A DNA stretch of 48,408 nt. Source: an uncultured Thiotrichaceae bacterium (GTDB lineage: Bacteria > Pseudomonadota > Gammaproteobacteria > Thiotrichales > Thiotrichaceae). The notes under the pieces are model-generated. The model did no database searches. It was not told where the DNA came from and saw nothing but the letters and a program-made list of their open reading frames with translations. A program made the translations under genes and the position numbers. Location of the stretch: positions 1 through 48,408 of the forward strand of contig CACVAY010000012.1 in the NCBI GenBank assembly GCA_902727985.1, read 5' to 3'. The first letter of the stretch is position 1. Each line of letters opens with the position of its first letter. Shown here piece after piece: positions 34,170 to 46,929 of the stretch.

Positions 34170-34741
34170 TGACTGAAATTATTTTAGCCTCTGCCTCTCC
34201 TCGTCGTCGCGAATTGCTTGACCAGATCGGAATTCGCTATGATGTAAAAGTAGCTGATGTTGATGAATCAAGCGTCGCAGGCGAGTCTGCTGATGAAATG
34301 GTCGTTCGATTGGCAGCCTTAAAAGCGGAAACCATTTGGCAAGCTTCTGATAAAACACGTCCTGTTCTTGGTTCGGATACCTTGGGAGAATTACAAGGAC
34401 AGTTGTTGGTTAAACCTGTTGATTTTGCTCATGCACATGAAATGCTGAGTGCTATGTCAGGTGCATGGCATCGTATTCTCTCAGCGGTTGCTGTCCGCAA
34501 TGAGCATGGAATGAACACGGCACTATCTGAAAGTAAGGTGTGGTTTAGGCATTTGTCCGATGAGGAAATCAAGCAATACTGGAACTCAGGGGAGCCGCAG
34601 GATAAAGCAGGCTCCTATGCAATTCAGGGTTTGGGAGCAGTATTTGTTGAGCGAATTGAAGGTTCATACTCCGGGATTATGGGGCTGCCTTTATTCGAAA
34701 CAGGTCAATTATTAAGAAAAGTCAGTGTTTCGGTGACATAA
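34169..34741 (+). CDS. maf: Maf-family nucleoside triphosphate pyrophosphatase (YhdE-type)
   Basis: The protein has 190 residues. Maf proteins hydrolyse dTTP/UTP or modified pyrimidine triphosphates and counter misincorporation. The signature SASPRRRELLDQIG opens the protein. Further marks are GSDTLGEL with the metal-binding Asp, LLVKPVD with the substrate Lys, and DKAGSYAIQGLGAVFVERIE, then GSYSGIMGLPLFET, which is the YhdE form. The link to rng next door also fits YhdE. The exact substrate preference is not settled by the sequence. Confidence 0.92.
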   Translation: MTEIILASASPRRRELLDQIGIRYDVKVADVDESSVAGESADEMVVRLAALKAETIWQASDKTRPVLGSDTLGELQGQLLVKPVDFAHAHEMLSAMSGAWHRILSAVAVRNEHGMNTALSESKVWFRHLSDEEIKQYWNSGEPQDKAGSYAIQGLGAVFVERIEGSYSGIMGLPLFETGQLLRKVSVSVT

Positions 34742-34819
34742 AGTAATACTGAATAGATAGAAAGATGACGTGAAACGCCCTACTTATAGCTAATTAAAAT
34801 ATCTGGATATAACGATAAT

Positions 34820-36301
34820 ATGAGCGCAGAATTATTAATTAATGTCACTCCGCAAGAGTCTCGTGTTGCTTTATTGCACAATGGTACCTTGCAAGAAGTT
34901 CACGTTGAACGAACATCCAGACAGGGCATCGTAGGCAATATTTATAATGGCAGGGTTAGTCGAGTGCTGCCTGGCATGGAAGCAGCCTTCATCGATATTG
35001 GTTTAGAAAAGGCTGCATTTTTACACGCTTCCGATTTAACCATTGAATTTCAGGGTGTAGTGAAAACCAATGGTGACGATGTTGATAAAAAACAACTTAA
35101 AATTGCTGATGTCTTATATGAAGGAAAGAGCATTCTGGTACAAGTCATCAAGGATCCTCTGGGGACAAAAGGAGCACGTTTAACGACCTATGTAACCATC
35201 CCATCTCGTTCGTTGGTGCTTATCCCGCATGATAAATCGCTAGGTATTTCAAGTAAGATTGAAGATCCAGCTGAGCGTGAACGTCTGAAAAACCTGGTTG
35301 ATTCTTTACGTCGCGAAGAAGACGATTTTCCGGGATATATTATTCGTACTGCCGCTGAAGAAGCCGATGAAGAATCTATTCGTGCTGATATGCTTTTTTT
35401 GTGTAAACAATGGAAAAAAGTGACAGAGGCTGGGGGGGGTAAAAAACCAGCAGTTGTTTATTCTGACCTTCCTTTGGTGCAACGCGTGTTGCGTGACATG
35501 GTTGGAGAGCCAATGGAGCGTGTGCGTATCGACTCGCGTGAAACTTTGGAAAAAGTAAAAACGTTTAGCGAACTCTATATTCCCGAATTGTCCCCGTTTA
35601 TTGAGCATTATCCCGGCGAACGCCCAATTTTTGACTTGTATGGTGTAGAGGACGAAATCCAGAAAGCACTTGAACGTCAAGTGCAGCTGAAGTCAGGGGG
35701 GTATTTGATTTTTGATCAGACTGAGTCGATGACAACTGTTGATGTCAATACAGGGCGTTTTGTTGGGCATCGAAATCTTGAAGAAACCATCTTTAAAACC
35801 AATCTGGAAGCCGCTCAGACCTTAGCAAGACAATTACGGCTACGCAATTTGGGGGGGATCATTATTATTGATTTTATCGATATGGAAGACCCGAACCATC
35901 GCGTCCAAGTGTTAACGGCACTTGAGAAAGCCTTAGCGAAAGACTACACGAAGACCTATGTAAGTACGGTGTCGCAACTGGGACTTGTGGAAATGACACG
36001 AAAGCGTACGCGGGAAAGTCTTGAGCACGTTTTGTGTGAGGAGTGCCCAACCTGTACGGGAAAAGGTTATCTTAAAACACCGCAGACGGTGTGCTACGAA
36101 ATTTTCCGTGAGATCTTACGAGAAGTGCGTCAGTTTGATGCCAATGAAATGTTGGTCTTGGCATCACAAGAAGTGGTGGATTTGTTATTAGATGAGGAGT
36201 CTGACAATTTGGCGCAGCTTCAAGAGTTTGTTGACAGAGCCATTCGTTTTCAGGTTGAGGCTTTATATACCCAAGAACAATATGACATCGTGTTGATGTA
36301 G
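34820..36301 (+). CDS. rng: Ribonuclease G
   Basis: The protein has 493 residues (E. coli 489). This endonuclease trims the 5' end of 16S rRNA and degrades mRNA. An S1 domain (about 36-125: GIVGNIYNGRVSRVLPGMEA) precedes the catalytic RNase E/G core with YLIFDQTESMTTVDVNTG and GGIIIIDFIDM, which supply the metal-binding Asp residues. A zinc-link CEECPTCTGKG stands near 415-425. It lacks the C-terminal scaffold of RNase E, as expected for Rng. maf-rng is a conserved pair; E. coli has yhdP next, but here a nitrilase gene follows. Confidence 0.95.
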   Translation: MSAELLINVTPQESRVALLHNGTLQEVHVERTSRQGIVGNIYNGRVSRVLPGMEAAFIDIGLEKAAFLHASDLTIEFQGVVKTNGDDVDKKQLKIADVLYEGKSILVQVIKDPLGTKGARLTTYVTIPSRSLVLIPHDKSLGISSKIEDPAERERLKNLVDSLRREEDDFPGYIIRTAAEEADEESIRADMLFLCKQWKKVTEAGGGKKPAVVYSDLPLVQRVLRDMVGEPMERVRIDSRETLEKVKTFSELYIPELSPFIEHYPGERPIFDLYGVEDEIQKALERQVQLKSGGYLIFDQTESMTTVDVNTGRFVGHRNLEETIFKTNLEAAQTLARQLRLRNLGGIIIIDFIDMEDPNHRVQVLTALEKALAKDYTKTYVSTVSQLGLVEMTRKRTRESLEHVLCEECPTCTGKGYLKTPQTVCYEIFREILREVRQFDANEMLVLASQEVVDLLLDEESDNLAQLQEFVDRAIRFQVEALYTQEQYDIVLM

Positions 36302-36402
36302 TTCGATAGGATGGTATTGACTGGTAAGGAAAAATAGAATTCAGACGCTAGCCACCTTTAGAGGGCGTTAGTGCTGGAGAAAAAAGATTTTTGGAGAAAA
36401 AA

Positions 36403-37224
36403 ATGGCAAAAGTTGCCGCGATTCAAATGGCCTCTGGCTCACAAGTAACCGCAAATTTAATGGAAGCAGGGCGTTTGATTGGCGAAGCTGCTGCGCAAGG
36501 TGCGCAAATGGTGGTGTTGCCAGAAGCGTTTGTGTTTATGGGAAAGAGTGAGGAAGCGCGAGTGAAACTTGCAGAGCCTATTGGAAGTGGGCAGATGCAA
36601 GATGCAATTAAAGAACTCGCTATAAAATACAAAATATGGATTGTGGCGGGCACTATTCCGATTCAGTCTGATGATCCGACTCGTGCATATGCCTCTTCGC
36701 TTGTGTTTAATAATAAAGGTGAACAAGTTGCGCGTTATGACAAAATGCATTTGTTTGATGTGGAATTAAGTGAAGCACAAGAAACCTATGCTGAAAGTGA
36801 AACGACAAACCCGGGTAGTGAGCGCATCGTGATTGATACACCAATTGGTCGTGTTGGTATGGCCGTTTGCTACGATCTGCGTTTCCCAGGGCATTTTCGT
36901 CATATGATGGAAGCAGGTGCTGAGTTATTAGTGATTCCTTCAGCGTTTACGGATACGACGGGTAAAGCACACTGGGAAGTATTGGTGCGAGCCCGCGCTA
37001 TTGAAAATATGAGTTATGTGATTGCCTCGGCACAAGGTGGTTTTCACGTAAACGGCCGAGCTACATATGGTCACAGTATGATTGTTGATTACTGGGGGAA
37101 TATTCATGAGCAGCTTGGAAAAGGGGCTGGCATGATTATTTGTGACATTGACCTTGAAACATTAAGAGCAACACGTAAAGCATTCCCTGTCCTTGAACAC
37201 CGTCGCCAATCTGAATGCCGATAG
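36403..37224 (+). CDS. Carbon-nitrogen hydrolase (Nit-like amidase)
   Basis: The protein has 273 residues from the ATG at 36403, with GGAG eight bases upstream; a TTG at 36391 is less likely. The Glu-Lys-Cys triad is visible: Glu41 (VVLPEAF), Lys114 (YDKMHLFDV) and Cys156 (GMAVCYDLRFPG). The sequence resembles the Nit/YbeM group that hydrolyses deaminated glutathione. This gene between rng and tldD is common in gammaproteobacteria. Substrate not determined. Confidence 0.9.
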   Translation: MAKVAAIQMASGSQVTANLMEAGRLIGEAAAQGAQMVVLPEAFVFMGKSEEARVKLAEPIGSGQMQDAIKELAIKYKIWIVAGTIPIQSDDPTRAYASSLVFNNKGEQVARYDKMHLFDVELSEAQETYAESETTNPGSERIVIDTPIGRVGMAVCYDLRFPGHFRHMMEAGAELLVIPSAFTDTTGKAHWEVLVRARAIENMSYVIASAQGGFHVNGRATYGHSMIVDYWGNIHEQLGKGAGMIICDIDLETLRATRKAFPVLEHRRQSECR

Positions 37225-37276
37225 TTTTTTGTTCAAACTAAGGCAGCAGGATATTTGGCCCTCCATGCTTGATAGT

Positions 37277-37288
37277 CACCCTAGGGTG
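37277..37288. repeat. 12-bp palindrome before tldD
   Basis: CACCCTAGGGTG is a perfect palindrome 28 bases before the tldD ATG, followed by TTTAATATTAAATTAAGG. It could be a small operator or a weak hairpin. Ribosome-binding AAGGA stands eight bases before the ATG. No known regulator matches. Confidence 0.35.
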
Positions 37289-37316
37289 TCTTTAATATTA
37301 AATTAAGGAAAAAACC

Positions 37317-38762
37317 ATGTCGAATGAGTCGATGGATATCGCTCAAGAGAGCATTCTCAATGCTGCTGGCTTAACAGAATCGCATCTTGATCAGGTGTTT
37401 TCGGAACTCAATTACTCAGGTATAGATTTGGCTGACGTGTACTTTCAATCTTCGCGTTTTGAATCATGGTCAATGGAGGAGCAGATTGTCAAAGGCGGCA
37501 GCTATAGTATTGAACAAGGTTTCGGCATTCGTGCGGTATCCGGTGAGCAAACAGGTTTTGCATATTCTGATGAAATCAATTTTGAGGCGCTTATCGATTC
37601 TGCCAAAGCTGCCCGTGCGATTGCTAACTTAGGCCAAAGCCAAAGCGTTCAAGCATGGAGAAAGCCGAATGATGCTTCTCCTTTGTATTTACCAGAAAAC
37701 CCGCTTACCAGTTTAAGCGAGACAGAAAAGATCGCCTTGCTTGCTTTGGCTGATGAAGTGGCCAGAGCAGAGAGTGAGTATGTGCAGGAGGTTATCCCAA
37801 GTCTTTCGGCCTCCTATGAGGTGATTTTAGTAGCAGATAATTCAGGAAACCTTATATCCGATGTGCGCCCACTCGTGCGTATGAATGTAACAGTCATTGT
37901 AGAAAAAAATGGTGAACGTGAGAGTGCTGGTTTCGGTGGTGGTGGTCGACATGGCTTGAGTTGGTTTGAGCAAGAGGATCGCGTACGAGTCTATGCAAAA
38001 GAAGCCGTGCGCTTGGCATTAGTAAATCTGGAAGCTATTCCTGCCCCAGCAGGAACCATGGATGTTGTACTTGGTAATGGTTGGCCAGGTATTCTTCTGC
38101 ATGAGGCTGTCGGGCATGGTCTGGAGGGAGATTTCAATCGAAAGGGCACTTCAGCATTTTCAGGGCGCATCGGTGAACAAGTTGCTGCAAAGGGCGTTAC
38201 TGTGGTTGATGATGGAACCTTGGAAGGATGTCGTGGATCATTAACCGTTGATGACGAAGGCACACCTACTCAGTGTACGACGCTTATCGAAGACGGTGAA
38301 CTCAAAGGTTATATGCAAGATAAACTCAATGCCAAACTGATGGATACCCAGTCAACAGGTAATGGTCGACGTGAAAGCTATAGCCATCTACCTATGCCGC
38401 GTATGACAAATACCTATATGTTACCAGGTGAACATGATCCGCAAGAGATTATCGAATCGGTAGAAAATGGTATTTACGCGGTAAGTTTTGGTGGCGGACA
38501 AGTGGACATCACCTCTGGGAAATTCGTTTTTTCTTCATCTGAAGCTTATCTCATTGAAAATGGTAAACTAGGTGCGCCTATCAAGGGAGCTACTCTCATT
38601 GGTAATGGTCCTGATGCTATGTCGCGTATTTCGATGATCGGCAATGACTTAGCACTTGATTCCGGTGTTGGGGTATGCGGTAAAGCAGGGCAAAGTGTTC
38701 CTGTTGGCGTAGGGCAGCCCACCTTGCGTATTAATCAGCTAACAGTTGGAGGGACTGCCTAA
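37317..38762 (+). CDS. tldD: Metalloprotease subunit TldD
   Basis: The protein has 481 residues, like E. coli TldD. With TldE/PmbA it forms a heterodimeric zinc protease for unfolded peptides; in some bacteria it processes microcins and CcdA. The zinc motif HExxxH is His262-Glu263 with His267 in [12 protein letters not shown]. The C-terminal [20 protein letters not shown], then [15 protein letters not shown], is typical. The ATG has GGAA upstream. It overlaps pmbA by one base (TAATG), which supports coupled synthesis of the two subunits. Confidence 0.97.
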   Translation: MSNESMDIAQESILNAAGLTESHLDQVFSELNYSGIDLADVYFQSSRFESWSMEEQIVKGGSYSIEQGFGIRAVSGEQTGFAYSDEINFEALIDSAKAARAIANLGQSQSVQAWRKPNDASPLYLPENPLTSLSETEKIALLALADEVARAESEYVQEVIPSLSASYEVILVADNSGNLISDVRPLVRMNVTVIVEKNGERESAGFGGGGRHGLSWFEQEDRVRVYAKEAVRLALVNLEAIPAPAGTMDVVLGNGWPGILLHEAVGHGLEGDFNRKGTSAFSGRIGEQVAAKGVTVVDDGTLEGCRGSLTVDDEGTPTQCTTLIEDGELKGYMQDKLNAKLMDTQSTGNGRRESYSHLPMPRMTNTYMLPGEHDPQEIIESVENGIYAVSFGGGQVDITSGKFVFSSSEAYLIENGKLGAPIKGATLIGNGPDAMSRISMIGNDLALDSGVGVCGKAGQSVPVGVGQPTLRINQLTVGGTA

Positions 38763-40087
38763 TGTCAATTCAAGAACAAGATATGCAATTAGTTGCTGCG
38801 TCGGTCTTAGAGGAAGCAAAGAAATGCGGAGCTACTGCAGCAGAAGTATCTCTGAGTAAAGGTAAAGGCTTGTCAGTTGATGTTCGGATGGGAGAAGTAG
38901 AAACGCTGGAATACCATCGAGATCAAGGCTTGGGTATTACCGTTTATGTCGGCAACAAAAAAGGGGTTGCCAGTACGGGCGATCTTTCTAAGCAAGCTAT
39001 TCAAGATACGGTTGAAGCAGCCTGCCGGATTGCAAAATATACCTCGGAAGATAAGTGTGCGGGGTTAGCAGATGCAGAGTTGATGGCAACTGAAATACCG
39101 GATCTGGACTTATATCATCCTTGGGATATTTCTGCTGAGGAGGCCATTGAGCTAGCAAAAAACTGCGAGCAGGCGGCGCGGGATGTTAGTCCACTGATTA
39201 CCAATGCTGATGGCACAGGTGTTAGCACTTATGAGGGAAATAGAATTTATGCGAATACGCATGGTTTTATGGGGCAGAACCAAGGTACGAGACATAGCTT
39301 GTCATGCACCATGGTTGCTGAGGATGATGGAGCCATGCAACGTGATTATTGGTATACGGTTTCACGTTTAAGTAAAGAGCTTGAAGATGCTGAAAGTGTT
39401 GGTAGAAAGGCATCCGAAAATGCGCTTAAACGTTTGCATGGTCGACAGATTAAAACCACCAAAGCTCCAGCTTTGTATGTGCCTTCTTTAGCGGGAGGTT
39501 TTGTTGGACATTTTACATCAGCCATTAGTGGTGGTGCCTTGTATCGAAAAGCCAGTTTTTTGCTAGATTCTCTGGGAGAAAAAGTGTTTCCAGAATTCGT
39601 TCACCTTCATGAGAAACCTTTTATACCGCAGGCGCTTGGAAGTGCAAGCTACGACTCGGAAGGTGTTGCACTTCGGGAAAAAAATCTGATTCACAATGGT
39701 GTAATAGAAAGTTACTTGTTAGGCAGTTATTCCGCTCGTCAATTAGGGATGCAGACAACGGCGAATGCAGGTGGAACACATAACCTGATTTTGGAGAGTA
39801 CGGGTGAAAGCTATGAAGACTTGCTGCAAAAAATGGGCACGGGCTTTCTTGTAACAGAACTGATTGGGAGTAGTGTTAATGGGATGACGGGAGACTATTC
39901 GCGAGGAGCGAGTGGTTTTTGGGTTGAAAATGGAGAGATTCAATTTCCTGTTGAAGAAGTCACGGTCGCAGGCAATCTCAGAGATATGTTTAATAATATT
40001 ATCGCTGTTGGTACAGATGTTGATTATCGTGGCAGCACAAGAACGGGTTCAATTCTATTGGAGGAAGTGACGATTGCCGGTCAGTAA
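38762..40087 (+). CDS. pmbA: Metalloprotease subunit TldE (PmbA)
   Basis: The protein has 441 residues. It is the non-metal-binding partner of TldD. Marks: EVSLSKGKGLSVDVRMGEVE, DQGLGITVYVG, SLAGGFVGHFTSAISGGALY, TGDYSRGASGFWVENGEI and VDYRGSTRTGSILLEEVTIA, which match the family in order. The tldD-pmbA overlap is unusual compared with E. coli, where the genes are far apart, but common in other gammaproteobacteria. Convergent with the diguanylate cyclase gene. Confidence 0.96.
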   Translation: MSIQEQDMQLVAASVLEEAKKCGATAAEVSLSKGKGLSVDVRMGEVETLEYHRDQGLGITVYVGNKKGVASTGDLSKQAIQDTVEAACRIAKYTSEDKCAGLADAELMATEIPDLDLYHPWDISAEEAIELAKNCEQAARDVSPLITNADGTGVSTYEGNRIYANTHGFMGQNQGTRHSLSCTMVAEDDGAMQRDYWYTVSRLSKELEDAESVGRKASENALKRLHGRQIKTTKAPALYVPSLAGGFVGHFTSAISGGALYRKASFLLDSLGEKVFPEFVHLHEKPFIPQALGSASYDSEGVALREKNLIHNGVIESYLLGSYSARQLGMQTTANAGGTHNLILESTGESYEDLLQKMGTGFLVTELIGSSVNGMTGDYSRGASGFWVENGEIQFPVEEVTVAGNLRDMFNNIIAVGTDVDYRGSTRTGSILLEEVTIAGQ

Positions 40088-40110
40088 AACAAGCTTGTGA
40101 TACTTTGCTA

Positions 40111-41364
40111 TTAAAATATTTCTGCAATTAATTGTGGTGCTGTGTTATTCACGGCTCGCGAGGTGTTGGTCGTTTTTTTTAGAGACTCGTGTACAGAGTG
40201 CATGCCGCAGTCTTCACTCACTATTTGATCCTTGCCGTTGTTTTTCGCTTTATACAATGCGTGGTCTGCAGATTTCATTAGCATCGCTGGATAAACCACA
40301 TCTGTCTTAAGGTTCTCAAGACCAGCGTTATTATCAATGCTGATCGGTGCGCAGCTTGATATACCAATACTGACGCTTATGTTACCTTCTTTATCAGTAT
40401 GGCGAGGAATCATCAGGCGATTCACATTCGTGTGAAGGCGTTCAGCAACGATCAGAGCGCCATTTTTATCGGTATTCGGCAGTAAAATCGCAAATTCTTC
40501 TCCCCCGATCCTTGCAGGGATATCCCCAGGGCGTTGCGCTGTAGTATTGATCGTTTTGGCAATTTGTTTCAAACAATAGTCACCAGCTTGATGACCAAAT
40601 GAATCGTTGTACTGTTTGAAATCATCGATATCAATAATTAATAGGCTGATTGGTTTTTTATCTCTGCCACTGCGACGCCATTCTGTTTTGAATGAGCGAT
40701 CAAAGGATCGGCGGTTAGGAATCTGTGTGAGTTGATCAGTATCTGCCTGGAGTTTCAGAGCGTCTTGTGTGTCACGGAGTTCGAGAATGACTTGGTGAAT
40801 GTAATGGGATGCAAGCAAAATGGTTAATATGAGCGAGAACAGTGCGGTAATCAGCAGTACATATCCTGTTTCTGCATAATGAAACAACATGCTCGTTGAG
40901 ATGGGCACCAAAATGGCCACGAACTGCGCATGAAAGACTGAACGCGAAGCCATCATCAAAGGTGCAGTTGATACTAAAACAGCTAAAAGCAGGATCAGTA
41001 GTACCATCTGAATCAATGCATCATTTGGGTATAGCATGATGCCCGCAGATCCCCAGATAGCGCTAATCAATGTGGTTAGTAGCACATACTGGCAGATCCA
41101 TGCGTTATGATTAAATGTTGCTGAAGAGTGTTTTTTATAGATATTCAGACTAAAGCGAATACCATTGGCAACTACGAGCAGGGTTAGCCATGTGCCAATA
41201 TGTTGTGCAGCAACTTCGCCATACCAAAGAGAAATAACCAGTGCAGCAGATAGAATGATCGATAGCCAAAAAGACTGGGTATTATGCTGTCGCAAACGGC
41301 AATAATGTTCCTCTCCAAGAGGTTCTGAGATGCAGTTTTTGATTTTATTGAGTTTGAATAGCAT
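40111..41364 (-). CDS. Membrane-bound diguanylate cyclase (GGDEF)
   Basis: The protein has 417 residues. About six hydrophobic helices fill residues 31-190 with no recognised sensor domain. A short signalling helix (LRDTQDALKLQADTDQLTQI) leads to the GGDEF domain. The active site reads GGEEF (287-291), with the metal-binding IDIDDFKQYNDSFGH block upstream, and the inhibitory I-site RPGD (278-281) is intact at the correct spacing. The enzyme should make c-di-GMP and be subject to product inhibition. The signal it reads is unknown. It stands alone, facing pmbA. Confidence 0.9.
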   Translation of the reverse strand: MLFKLNKIKNCISEPLGEEHYCRLRQHNTQSFWLSIILSAALVISLWYGEVAAQHIGTWLTLLVVANGIRFSLNIYKKHSSATFNHNAWICQYVLLTTLISAIWGSAGIMLYPNDALIQMVLLILLLAVLVSTAPLMMASRSVFHAQFVAILVPISTSMLFHYAETGYVLLITALFSLILTILLASHYIHQVILELRDTQDALKLQADTDQLTQIPNRRSFDRSFKTEWRRSGRDKKPISLLIIDIDDFKQYNDSFGHQAGDYCLKQIAKTINTTAQRPGDIPARIGGEEFAILLPNTDKNGALIVAERLHTNVNRLMIPRHTDKEGNISVSIGISSCAPISIDNNAGLENLKTDVVYPAMLMKSADHALYKAKNNGKDQIVSEDCGMHSVHESLKKTTNTSRAVNNTAPQLIAEIF

Positions 41365-41492
41365 CTATTTTCTCGTTAAGAGGTTGATCATTAATGTAAA
41401 ATCATTTTTGTTTCTGTTTTTGCAATAGCCCATTACATGTGATCTATTTTTACACACTTAAGGCAAAGGGACAAAATTTAATCACTATATTC

Positions 41493-41520
41493 TTGAATAT
41501 TTACTGTCCCTGAGTATAAA
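41493..41520 (+). promoter_or_regulatory. Candidate promoter for leuS-lptE-mltB
   Basis: TTGAAT (41493-41498) and TATAAA (41515-41520) are 16 bases apart and match the sigma70 hexamers at four and five positions. The leuS ATG at 41613 would have a leader of about 85 nt. No tRNA-responsive T-box is visible. Confidence 0.45.
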
Positions 41521-41528
41521 GATTATGA

Positions 41529-44204
<2,676 letters not shown>

Positions 44205-44735
44205 ATGAGACCGTCTCTACGCTCTGCTCAATGGTTCTTTTTGCTGCTGGTTTTTGCTAGTTTGATGGCATGCGGTGCTAATGGCTTTCATCTTCGTGAT
44301 GACATGCCGTTGCCAGAACGTTATCAGACAATTTATGTGGAAGGTTTGGAGAGCGATGCATTTCGACGTCAGCTAAAAGATAAGGTAGAGGAACAGGGTG
44401 CAAGCCTGGTTGACTCAAAAGATCAGGCACTGACTATTTTACATTTTTCCGAGTTTAAACAAGGTAAAAGCGTATCAGGATACGGTGAAAACCGAGAGGT
44501 TCGTCAATACCTTATATTTTTGAAAATGAATTACCGTGTACTCGATGCAAAAACTCGTAAAGAACTATTTCCCAAAGCCCGTATTAGTATCGATAAAACA
44601 CAAATATATGATTCGGCATTTGTCTTGGGAAAGGTTGAAGAAGAACGTCTCATCAATGAAGAGCTTCGGAAAGACGCCGCGAGACAGATTTTAATAAAGT
44701 TGCGATACGGGAGTGTGAAGGCACTGTTAAAATAA
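44205..44735 (+). CDS. lptE: LPS-assembly lipoprotein LptE
   Basis: The protein has 176 residues. A lipobox LMAC puts lipidation at Cys23, followed by GANGFHLRDDMPLPERYQTI, the LptE start (typically CGFxLRG; here ANG is inserted before FHLR). The C-terminal region IYDSAFVLGKVEEERLINEE and LRKDAARQILIKL is family-like. LptE plugs LptD and helps insert LPS in the outer membrane. It begins directly at the end of leuS. In most relatives holA follows; here it is mltB. Confidence 0.9.
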   Translation: MRPSLRSAQWFFLLLVFASLMACGANGFHLRDDMPLPERYQTIYVEGLESDAFRRQLKDKVEEQGASLVDSKDQALTILHFSEFKQGKSVSGYGENREVRQYLIFLKMNYRVLDAKTRKELFPKARISIDKTQIYDSAFVLGKVEEERLINEELRKDAARQILIKLRYGSVKALLK

Positions 44736-44737
44736 AA

Positions 44738-45961
44738 ATGAAAAAAAATCAGCACAAACATTCTTTTTGGCTTTCATCTTGTCTTTGGGGTTTATTACTG
44801 ACAAGTTCCTCAATATACGCGGATGTTCCTGCGAGTGCTACTCAGTCTTTTCAAGTGTGGAAGCAAGCATTTGTGGTTCAAGCTCAAGAGAAGGGAATCA
44901 AAAAAGAAACGCTTAAAAAAGCACTCTATCCTATTGATTTAGATCCCTCTGTTCAAAAACTCATTGCCCACCAGCCAGAATTTACCAAGTCCGTATGGGA
45001 ATACCTTGATGCTGCCGTGTCTAAAAGCCGAGTCATAAAGGGGCGTCGTTTACTAGCAAGGCATGAAAAATTACTCAAGAAAATTGAACAGCAATTTGGG
45101 ATTCAGCCTCAATATATTGTGGCGATCTGGGGTTTGGAAACTAGCTATGGTCAGAACTTTGGGGGGCATTCGGTTATACGCTCATTAGCGACCTTGGCAT
45201 ATGACAGCGATCGATCAGAGTTTTATGAGAAAGAGTTACTCGCAGCGCTAAGAATTATTGAAGAAGGGCATGTAGGCAATCATCGAATGATTGGCTCTTG
45301 GGCTGGTGCGATGGGGCATACACAGTTTATGCCATCAACTTTTCTGGAATATGCGGTCAACTTTGATAATAACCCCAAGAAAGATCTCTGGAACAGTCTT
45401 GAAGATGCATTCGCGTCAACTGCTAATTATCTGGAAAAGGCAAATTGGCAGCCTGGAGAGCCTTGGGGGATCGAAGTAAAGTTGCCTGATAAAGTCGACT
45501 GGACATTGGCAGATCCAACGACATGGCTCACCTTAAAGGAATGGTCCGAACAGGGAATAGCACATGTTGATGGACGTCCCTTAAATCATCTGGATGAGAA
45601 AGAAGCGCGTTTGTTTCTACCAGCAGGACATAATGGCCCCGCTTTTCTCACATTTAAAAACTTCCTAGCTTTCAAAGTCTACAATAACTCGGATAGTTAT
45701 GCGCTGGCTGTTGGGTATTTAGGTGATAGAATCCGTGGCGGTAGAGAAATACAGACAAATTGGCCGCGTAAAGATGTCGCACTAAGTTTTACTCAAAAAG
45801 AAGATCTTCAGTATTTACTTACTGTGTTAGGTTATGACACAGGAGGGGTGGATGGCAAAATAGGCCCCAACACGCGCGAAGCACTTCGTAATTGGCAAAC
45901 CGAAATGGGATTGCCAGCAGATGGTTATGTTAATGAAGATATACTGAATCTTCTTAGATAG
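44738..45961 (+). CDS. mltB: Lytic murein transglycosylase B with peptidoglycan-binding domain
   Basis: The protein has 407 residues. A signal sequence (to about residue 28, KKNQHKHSFWLSSCLWGLLL part) lacks a clear lipobox, so it is probably soluble in the periplasm rather than a lipoprotein. The SLT core contains the catalytic Glu134 in WGLETSYGQNFGGHSVI, and GAMGHTQFMPSTF. A peptidoglycan_binding_1 domain at about 350-406 (LGYDTGGVDGKIGPNTREAL) is an addition absent from E. coli MltB but common in other families. It cleaves murein to 1,6-anhydromuropeptides. Its ATG lies two bases after the lptE stop. Confidence 0.93.
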   Translation: MKKNQHKHSFWLSSCLWGLLLTSSSIYADVPASATQSFQVWKQAFVVQAQEKGIKKETLKKALYPIDLDPSVQKLIAHQPEFTKSVWEYLDAAVSKSRVIKGRRLLARHEKLLKKIEQQFGIQPQYIVAIWGLETSYGQNFGGHSVIRSLATLAYDSDRSEFYEKELLAALRIIEEGHVGNHRMIGSWAGAMGHTQFMPSTFLEYAVNFDNNPKKDLWNSLEDAFASTANYLEKANWQPGEPWGIEVKLPDKVDWTLADPTTWLTLKEWSEQGIAHVDGRPLNHLDEKEARLFLPAGHNGPAFLTFKNFLAFKVYNNSDSYALAVGYLGDRIRGGREIQTNWPRKDVALSFTQKEDLQYLLTVLGYDTGGVDGKIGPNTREALRNWQTEMGLPADGYVNEDILNLLR

Positions 45962-46003
45962 CCAAACAGATATTAAATACGTTTTATGAGTATGGGAAAC
46001 AGA

Positions 46004-46501
46004 ATGAAAGTATCAGTAGCAATCGTATCAGATACACACGCCGTACTGGATACGCGTATTGCAGACCTTATTAAGGACTGCGACTATGCCATTCATGCGG
46101 GTGATATTTGTGGTGAAAATGTACTGGCTGATATGCGCCCTAAAACGGGAAAAGTGGTAGCCGTACTCGGTAATAACGATCTCCATATTCATGGGGACTC
46201 TCTACCCAAGAGGGGAGAGATGGATCTACCCGGTGGTAAGTTAACAGTAGAACATGGGCATGAACATGGCGCGCATAAGCCAGATCATGATTCATTGCGT
46301 GAGTCGCATTCTGGTTCCAAAGTCGTGGTATATGGTCACACTCACAAAATGATTCAAGACAAATCTGCTACGCCTTGGGTCATTAATCCGGGAGCGGCAG
46401 GCAGAACGCGTACACGTGGAGGCCCTTCTTGCTTAATTCTTAATGCAAGCGCCAACCAAGAATGGGAAATTGAAGAGTTTCGTTTTCCCGAAGAGGATTG
46501 A
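46004..46501 (+). CDS. YfcE/MJ0936-type metallophosphoesterase
   Basis: The protein has 165 residues from the ATG at 46004, which has GGGA six bases upstream; an ATG at 45986 adds six residues but has no ribosome-binding site. The five metallophosphoesterase blocks are present: SDTH (9-12), HAGDI (31-35), GNND (56-59), EHGHEHG (83-89) and GHTH (111-114). They supply a two-metal site for phosphodiesters. The substrate is unknown. It closely follows mltB (42 bases) and may share its transcript. Confidence 0.88.
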   Translation: MKVSVAIVSDTHAVLDTRIADLIKDCDYAIHAGDICGENVLADMRPKTGKVVAVLGNNDLHIHGDSLPKRGEMDLPGGKLTVEHGHEHGAHKPDHDSLRESHSGSKVVVYGHTHKMIQDKSATPWVINPGAAGRTRTRGGPSCLILNASANQEWEIEEFRFPEED

Positions 46502-46929
46502 TTTTTGCGCTCAAGCATTGCCACTTATTTTTTAACAAGTCTGTAATCTCTCAGTAGCAAGCTTTAGTTCTAAGTGTGAGTCTGTCACTCATCATAAATG
46601 AAATTTATTTGTATATATAAATTGCTGAAGGTGATTGTGCAATAAAACATGATTTGTATCAGCGACTCAAGTATCATGAGAAATATCAAATATGGGTGAT
46701 GTCTGTTCGATCACAGTCAGGACATTATAAATATCCCCATAGAGAAAGCCACGTATGAGCCCCAGTGTAATTAGGCTAGGCGTAAAGATTTCTCTAAATA
46801 AATACCCGTTCGTGGTAGAGCCAAGGAGAAATAAAACAAATGAGCGCATAGGGTATTACGGTCGTGTATAGAAATACCAAAAGCTATTCGCATGACACAA
46901 ACGGCTGACTGATTAAGAAGGGGGAAGGC
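46502..46929. other. Intergenic region (428 bp) before the candidate small gene
   Basis: AT-rich with no gene of known type. The segment GCCAAGGAGAAATAAA (46818-46833) closely resembles the pfk ribosome-binding region ACCAAAGGAGAAATAAA (47154-47170), each preceded by TAGA. It is followed a few bases later by ATGAGCGCATAG, a three-codon frame. It may be a decayed duplicate of the pfk leader. A 60-codon minus-strand frame here has no ribosome-binding site and is not supported. Confidence 0.4.

Noticed and set aside
34169-34741. Loss of a catalytic residue in Maf (VKP instead of GKP)
   Set aside because: The lysine and the Asp of GSDT are kept, and E. coli YhdE also lacks the glycine there, so the enzyme is probably intact.
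46667-46849. 60-codon minus-strand frame in the gap before pfk
   Set aside because: No ribosome-binding site and no family resemblance; hydrophobic letters come from AT-rich DNA.
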